From contig JBCBJX010000073.1 of assembly GCA_038522735.1 (NCBI GenBank), forward strand, positions 1 to 16,365: a DNA stretch of 16,365 nt. The letters are read 5' to 3'. Under the pieces are notes generated by a model. That model ran no database searches. It saw nothing but the letters and a program-made list of their open reading frames with translations, and was not told where the DNA came from. The stretch is from JBCBJX01 sp038522735. GTDB lineage: Bacteria; Pseudomonadota; Alphaproteobacteria; Caulobacterales; Parvularculaceae. A program made the translations under genes and the position numbers. This document shows positions 12,298 through 16,365 of the stretch, in pieces (the stretch's first letter is position 1; the number at the start of each line of letters is the position of its first letter).

Positions 12298-13047
12298 ATG
12301 GTGCGGCGTCCATCTCAAATCCTGGGTCCCGGTCGCTACGACCCGCAGTTCGACGGACCGCAGAGGTTTTTCAACGCGCCGTCTGTCGTCGTCTGGCTTA
12401 CGGCCGCGCTCGGCGGAGCGCACCTGTTCACCACATTTCTCAGCGCGTCGGCGCGCCAGTGGGTGGACTTGTTGATCGGCCTTGCGCCCATCCGGTTTAC
12501 CGAGGGCGGCGGGACTGCGGCGGAGCTGGTCGGCGCTCTGTTCTCCCATGCGTTCCTTCACGGGGACTGGCTGCATTTGCTCTTCAACGCGCTGTGGCTT
12601 GTTGCGTTCGGCGCGCCCGTCGCACGGCGGCTGGGCGCCGATCAGCGCGGCGCGGCCGGGTTTTACGGAGCGCTTGTCTTCTTCTCGCTCTTCATGACTG
12701 CGGCCGCCGCCGGGGGCGCGACGTTTCTTCTGTTCCATTGGGGCGAGGCGTCGGTCCTGGTCGGGGCGAGCGGCGGGGTTTCGGGACTTCTCGGCGCCCT
12801 CACGCGTTTCGGGTTCCGCCGGCCGTCGCCTTTCGACGATCCGCGCCGCCTCACCGGGCTGAACGACCGAACGGTGATCGCGCTGACAGCGGTCTTTTTT
12901 CTCACCAACCTCGCCGTCGGCTTCGCGCCGGCGATGTTCGCCGGCGGACGGGCGGTCGCCTGGGAGGCGCATGTCGGCGGCTATCTCTTCGGGTTGCTGG
13001 CTTTTCCGATCTTTCAGATCGCGAGCAGCGGACGCGCAGAGCGCTGA
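12298..13047 (+). CDS. Rhomboid-family intramembrane serine protease
   Basis: A 249-residue integral membrane protein with about six hydrophobic segments (residues 29-48, 75-105, 120-145, 153-168, 192-212 and 222-243). The catalytic serine lies in LVGASGG (Ser158 of GxSG) and the catalytic histidine in WEAHVGGYLFG (His225). The HAFLHGDWLHLLFNALWL segment (84-101) carries the conserved HxxxN (His93, Asn97) of the oxyanion region. All catalytic residues are present, so it should be an active protease cleaving transmembrane substrates; the substrate is unknown. ATG 12298 follows AGGCAGGA closely. The CBS gene starts 68 bases downstream on the same strand. Confidence 0.93.
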   Translation: MVRRPSQILGPGRYDPQFDGPQRFFNAPSVVVWLTAALGGAHLFTTFLSASARQWVDLLIGLAPIRFTEGGGTAAELVGALFSHAFLHGDWLHLLFNALWLVAFGAPVARRLGADQRGAAGFYGALVFFSLFMTAAAAGGATFLLFHWGEASVLVGASGGVSGLLGALTRFGFRRPSPFDDPRRLTGLNDRTVIALTAVFFLTNLAVGFAPAMFAGGRAVAWEAHVGGYLFGLLAFPIFQIASSGRAER

Positions 13048-13115
13048 CGCCTTGCGGCGGAATGCCGCGTGTGTCTCCAATAGCGTCTCGCGGATCGACG
13101 CAAAGGAGGTCTGAA

Positions 13116-13550
13116 ATGAGAGTGCGGGATATCCTCGGGGCCAAGGGCGCGGGTGTGACGACGGTGGAACCTGCGGCCACAGTCGCAGAAGCCGCGAACG
13201 TGCTGGCTGAACGAAACTTCGGTGCTGTCGTGGTGGCGGATGCGGCCGGCGGTCTCGCAGGCATCGTCTCCGAGCGCGACATTGTCCGGCGGCTAGCGAA
13301 CGACGGAGCCGACGTGCTCGGACGTGCGGTCGCCGATATCATGACAGCAAACATCCATACCTGCGGCCTCGACGACACGTTGGACGATCTTCTTGGTCGC
13401 ATGACCGAGCGGCGGATCCGGCATCTGCCGGCCGTCGGCGAAAACGGCGCGCTCGTCGGCATGATTTCGATCGGCGACGTGGTGAAGAGGAAAATCGATC
13501 TCGCGGCCCGCGAGGCCGAGGATCTGAAGGCCTATATCGCGGCCGGATAA
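13116..13550 (+). CDS. Two-CBS-domain protein
   Basis: A 144-residue protein consisting of a CBS pair (Bateman module). The first CBS is about 14-62 (TVAEAANVLAERNFGAVVV ... LAGIVSERDIVRRL) and the second about 73-127 (VADIMTANIHTC ... LVGMISIGDVVKRKI). The final ~17 residues form a charged helix. Stand-alone CBS proteins bind adenosyl ligands and modulate partner proteins; no partner is fused here. AAAGGAGG lies directly upstream of ATG 13116 at good spacing, which settles the start against the much longer open frame running from 12255. It is probably co-transcribed with the rhomboid gene and ends at a 12-bp hairpin. Confidence 0.94.
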   Translation: MRVRDILGAKGAGVTTVEPAATVAEAANVLAERNFGAVVVADAAGGLAGIVSERDIVRRLANDGADVLGRAVADIMTANIHTCGLDDTLDDLLGRMTERRIRHLPAVGENGALVGMISIGDVVKRKIDLAAREAEDLKAYIAAG

Positions 13551-13578
13551 ATGAACGGCGCCCGCAGGCGCCGTTCAT
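13551..13578. terminator. Bidirectional terminator between CBS and fasciclin genes
   Basis: A perfect 12-bp stem ATGAACGGCGCC (13551-13562) with GGCGCCGTTCAT (13567-13578) around a 4-base loop. It begins directly after the CBS stop and lies 19 bases past the end of the opposing fasciclin gene. T-runs are weak on both sides (ATCGATTTGAC on plus, TTATCC on minus). Its position between two convergent genes supports a shared terminator. Confidence 0.75.
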
Positions 13579-13597
13579 CAATCGATTTGACTAGAGA

Positions 13598-14101
13598 TTA
13601 TTCGCCGTTCGGGATCAGAACCGCATCGACGACGTGGATGACGCCGTTCGACGTCTTGATATCGGCCTTCACCACTTTTGCGCCGTTGACCGTGACGCCG
13701 TTCGTGCCATCGACGGCGATTGTCTGGCCGTTCACCGTTTCGACCGTCAGGGTTTTGCCGGCGAGGTCGGCGGCCATCACTTTGCCAGCGACCACGTGAT
13801 AGGTGAGGACGCCCTGAAGCTGGCTTTTGTTTTCAGGTTTCAGCAGCGTTTCGACCGTACCGTCGGGCAGGGCGTCGAAGGCGGCGTCCGTGGGAGCGAA
13901 GACCGTAAACGGACCGTCTCCCTTCAGGGTTTCGACCAGGTCGGCGGCCTTGACGGCCGCCACGAGCGTGTTGAAAGAGCCCGCAGCGACGGCCGTGTCG
14001 ACGATATCGGCCTTCTTTTCATAGGACTTGTGGTGATCGGCGTAGGCCGGGGCTGCGATCACGAGGGCGAGCGCGGCGGCGGCGACGGTTTTGAGCGACA
14101 T
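13598..14101 (-). CDS. Secreted fasciclin (FAS1)-domain protein
   Basis: A 167-residue secreted protein with a clear signal peptide (MSLK, hydrophobic 5-18, cleavage AYA|D after residue 21) and a single FAS1 domain. The H1 region is PFTVFAPTDAAFDALP (64-79), the YH pair is at 101-102, and the H2 region is GVIHVVDAVLIP (153-164). FAS1 proteins mediate adhesion or act as extracytoplasmic matrix proteins. The mature N-terminus is His/Lys-rich (DHHKSYEKK). The ribosome binding site AGAGGAG precedes ATG 14101. Transcription ends at the shared terminator with the CBS gene. Confidence 0.95.
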   Translation of the reverse strand: MSLKTVAAAALALVIAAPAYADHHKSYEKKADIVDTAVAAGSFNTLVAAVKAADLVETLKGDGPFTVFAPTDAAFDALPDGTVETLLKPENKSQLQGVLTYHVVAGKVMAADLAGKTLTVETVNGQTIAVDGTNGVTVNGAKVVKADIKTSNGVIHVVDAVLIPNGE

Positions 14102-14139
14102 GGGTTCTCCTCTTGGTTTCTGTCGTCATGTCAGCGTTC

Positions 14140-14160
14140 GACGGCGGTCTTCCCGCCGTC
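14140..14160 (-). promoter_or_regulatory. Hairpin in the fasciclin leader
   Basis: GACGGCGG (14140-14147) and CCGCCGTC (14153-14160) form an 8-bp stem with a 5-base loop, about 40 bases before the fasciclin start. It lies in the 219-base divergent gap shared with the unknown 336-residue protein. No T-tract follows in the direction of the fasciclin gene. It may be a leader hairpin or an operator. Confidence 0.35.
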
Positions 14161-14320
14161 ACGCGATTGCGATACGGCGCGAGGCGGTCGCCGGATGTCG
14201 CCGGCGCCGCGTCTGTGATCGGCGCCCCGGTTTCGTCCCATTTCCGCCGCGGACCCGTCGCGCAGCTGCAACGCGGACGTGCGAGCACGGGATGAACGCG
14301 ACGGCGGGAGGAGCGAGGCT

Positions 14321-15331
14321 GTGACGTCGACGGTCTATCTTTCCGGCGGGCGCGCACGCACCCGTCCGAGCTCGAACGACGAATGGCGATATTATGAGAA
14401 GGGCGTGATCGTCCGTCTCGACCTCGACACGGGCGAAGGCGACGTCGCGTTCGAACATGAATCGCCGCCCGAGTGCTGCCCGAACGACGAACCGTCGATT
14501 GTGTTCAAGGCCGGAAGCCGCAGCGGCGACACGCTGTTCATGTGCACCCAGACCGAAGTCCTGGAGCTGAAACTGCCGACCTGCGAACTCGTCCGGCATA
14601 TCAGCCTCCCGTCCTTCAACGACGTCCATCACGTGTTCTTATCGCCGAAGGACACGCTCTTCGTCGTCTCCACCGGGCTCGATCTCGTGCTGGAGCTGAC
14701 GCGGACAGGCGAGCTTATCGCGGAGTATCCGACGCTTCCGGAGGAACCCTTCACCAAGTTCGACCGCGAGGTCGACTACCGGAAAGTGCCGACGACGAAA
14801 CCGCACAGGACGCACCCGAATTACGGGTTCTGGTATCAGGGTTCGCCCTGGGCGACGCGTCTGGAGCAGCGTGACGCCGTTCGCCTCGATAATCTTGATG
14901 AGCGGATGAATATCGGCGTGCAGCTGCCCCATGACGGCGTTGTCGTCGGCGACAAGGTCTATTTCACTCTCGTCGATGGCCGGATCGCGGCGTTCGACGC
15001 CGCAAAGGGCTTCGACGAGACGGCCAGAATCTGGAACATTTTTGGTATCGGCGCCCAGCGGTCGCCCTTCGGCTGGTGCCGGGGGCTGAAAGTTCTGGAC
15101 GGCGGCAAACGCGCCCTCGTCGGATTTTCCGCCCTCAGATCGACAAAGATCAAACGCAATGTCGGCTGGGTGCGCGAGCAGATCAAACAGGGCTTCAGCC
15201 TGCGGTCGCTCCGTAACCGGCGCGTTCCGCTCGGCACCAAGTTCCTGATGGTCGATCTTGAGACGAACGAAATCCTGAGGGCTTACAACCTTGAGCCGTT
15301 CGGAATGGACGCGGTGTTCTCGATCACCTGA
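14321..15331 (+). CDS. Unknown cytosolic protein, possibly beta-propeller
   Basis: A 336-residue protein without signal peptide or membrane segment. I do not recognise a characterised family. Short repeating strand pairs suggest a beta-propeller: VIVRLDLDTGEG (29-40), TLFMCTQTEVLELKLPTCE, HHVFLSPKDTLFVVSTGLDLVLELTRTGE (103-131), VVVGDKVYFTLVDGRIAAFDA and LVDLETNEIL-like blades near the C-terminus. These 'strand, turn, x-G-x, strand' units resemble WD/PQQ/SMP-30-like propellers. A His/Tyr/Trp-rich segment, PHRTHPNYGFWYQGSPW, breaks the pattern and may form a site. GTG 14321 follows GGGAGGAG at good spacing; an in-frame GTG lies at 14279 but lacks a ribosome binding site. It is convergent with the patatin gene with a 7-base gap. 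Confidence 0.78.
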   Translation: MTSTVYLSGGRARTRPSSNDEWRYYEKGVIVRLDLDTGEGDVAFEHESPPECCPNDEPSIVFKAGSRSGDTLFMCTQTEVLELKLPTCELVRHISLPSFNDVHHVFLSPKDTLFVVSTGLDLVLELTRTGELIAEYPTLPEEPFTKFDREVDYRKVPTTKPHRTHPNYGFWYQGSPWATRLEQRDAVRLDNLDERMNIGVQLPHDGVVVGDKVYFTLVDGRIAAFDAAKGFDETARIWNIFGIGAQRSPFGWCRGLKVLDGGKRALVGFSALRSTKIKRNVGWVREQIKQGFSLRSLRNRRVPLGTKFLMVDLETNEILRAYNLEPFGMDAVFSIT

Positions 15332-15338
15332 TCGTCCG

Positions 15339-16298
15339 TCAGGCGAGCAGCGTCATTGCTTCTTCAATCTGTCCGAGCTCCGCCTCGACGGCCTCTTCGC
15401 CGAGGCGGATCAGCTCGTCCGCTTTGTCGAAATCGAGAAGGCCGAAATGGCTGATCTCCGGCAGGATCGTCACGTCGGCCGGGTCGCCCGCAAGCCTCGA
15501 GCGCGTCAGCCGATCCATGACGATGTTGAGCGAGGCGAGCATCACCGCCCCTATGCCCGGCGTGTTCGAAGAGACGCCGAAGAGCTGGCGCATGATGAGC
15601 CGGTTGGGCGGAGAGAGCGACGCCTCGCGCAGGGCCTCGCCCTCGGTGAACTCGATCTCCCCGAACTTCTCCCTGCGGCGGGCGGCCGCGTTGCCGAAGG
15701 CGTTCGCGTGGCAGCCGACGGCGATGACGAGCCGCGCGCCGAGGGCGCGGCAGACCGATACCGGCAGCGGATTGACGAGGGCGCCGTCAATTAGCCAACG
15801 GCCGTTTCTGAATTTCGGGGCGAAGACGCCGGGCAGGGCGAAGGAGGCCTGCAGCGACTCGATGAGGTCGCCGTCGCGCATCCAGGTCTCGTGGCCCGTG
15901 GCGAGCTCCGCGGCGACGGCGATGAACGGCTTCGGCAGCGTCTCGATCCGCCGGCCGTCGAGGTACTTGCGCATCACCTTCTCAAGCCGCCGGCCGCCGA
16001 TGAGGCCGGAGCCGTTCAGGACCACGTCGAAATAGCCGAGCATCCGGCGCCGGTTGAGGGAGCGGGCCCAGGCCTCCAAAGGATCCAGCGCGCCGGCGAG
16101 ATAACAGCCGCCGACGAGGGCGCCGATAGACGTGCCCGCGATGACGTCCGGCTCGTAGCCATGGCGCAGGAGCGCGCGCAGGGCGCCAATATGGGCCCAT
16201 CCGCGAGCGACGCCGCCGCCGAGTGCGAGCCCGATCCGCGGCCGCGCGGCGGGCGGAAGGTGAGTGTCAGGCGATCCGCCTGCGGGTCGTTCGCTCAT
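15339..16298 (-). CDS. Patatin-like phospholipase (RssA type)
   Basis: A 319-residue lipid acyl hydrolase of the patatin family, bacterial RssA/YchK-like branch. It has the oxyanion loop GGGVARG (27-33), the nucleophile elbow GTSIG (Ser57) and the catalytic aspartate in DGALVNPLP (Asp171), so the Ser-Asp dyad is complete. There is no signal peptide, suggesting cytosolic action, likely on phospholipids or acyl esters. Residues 195-260 form a variable charged region with an amphipathic stretch (LSPPNRLIMRQLFG). AGGAGG lies upstream of ATG 16298 at good spacing. The upstream 67 bases reach the window edge. Confidence 0.93.
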   Translation of the reverse strand: MSERPAGGSPDTHLPPAARPRIGLALGGGVARGWAHIGALRALLRHGYEPDVIAGTSIGALVGGCYLAGALDPLEAWARSLNRRRMLGYFDVVLNGSGLIGGRRLEKVMRKYLDGRRIETLPKPFIAVAAELATGHETWMRDGDLIESLQASFALPGVFAPKFRNGRWLIDGALVNPLPVSVCRALGARLVIAVGCHANAFGNAAARRREKFGEIEFTEGEALREASLSPPNRLIMRQLFGVSSNTPGIGAVMLASLNIVMDRLTRSRLAGDPADVTILPEISHFGLLDFDKADELIRLGEEAVEAELGQIEEAMTLLA

Positions 16299-16365
16299 GG
16301 AGAGCCTCCTGCCGGACCAAGGCGCTTGGAACCCTTATCACCCGTCGTCGTTAACCAAGGCATTA

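Noticed and set aside
12244..13080. 278-codon minus-strand frame antisense to the rhomboid gene
   Set aside because: Low-complexity charged translation; the rhomboid frame has all catalytic residues.

Overview
This high-GC window looks like a chromosomal segment of an alphaproteobacterium. The evidence is a DUF3126 protein (a family I know from Alphaproteobacteria), a short unimodular QueF, a tandem-PilZ protein, and the general style of the proteins. I cannot name the genus. No complete mobile element, CRISPR array or phage gene is visible. All start sites are my choices, made from ribosome binding sites and reading frame.

Layout. (1) 131-1619: tRNA-Phe (minus) with a recognisable promoter, then queF (queuosine synthesis) and a LuxR-type regulator with a complete acyl-homoserine-lactone pocket signature but no luxI partner here. 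(2) 1626-2000: a small SpoIIAA/STAS-like protein (minus). (3) 2220-4478: a compact plus-strand run of an exported cyclophilin, a Nudix hydrolase and cysE, the first two almost touching. A GNAT acetyltransferase meets cysE tail to tail with overlapping stop codons. (4) 7105-4990 (minus): a copper-type operon of a PCu(A)C lipoprotein chaperone, a DUF2946 protein, a methionine-rich outer-membrane barrel and a strong intrinsic terminator. (5) 7237-9738: a DUF3126 protein, a large unknown multi-pass membrane protein, and a convergent single-pass anchored protein of unknown function. (6) 9842-12193 (minus): PhoH-like ATPase, a GYF_2-like protein with a Cas2/SinR-like C-terminal half, and a tandem-PilZ protein. 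A 320-base gap before phoH carries a near-perfect 20-bp palindrome. (7) 12298-13550: rhomboid protease and a two-CBS-domain protein, ending at a bidirectional terminator shared with a secreted fasciclin-domain protein. (8) 14321-16298: an unknown, possibly beta-propeller protein, convergent with a patatin-like phospholipase.

The most interesting part is the copper operon. The DUF2946 protein ends in an Arg-Gly-Pro-Pro motif two residues before its stop and carries a CxxCxxC cluster. These are the features of CruR-type copper-sensing arrest peptides described in Bordetella, where copper binding to the nascent chain controls the downstream outer-membrane gene. Here the downstream gene appears to be a methionine-rich barrel rather than a TonB-dependent receptor, and the PCu(A)C chaperone is encoded upstream. 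The second is the GYF_2-like plus Cas2/SinR-like domain fusion, a combination I do not recognise.
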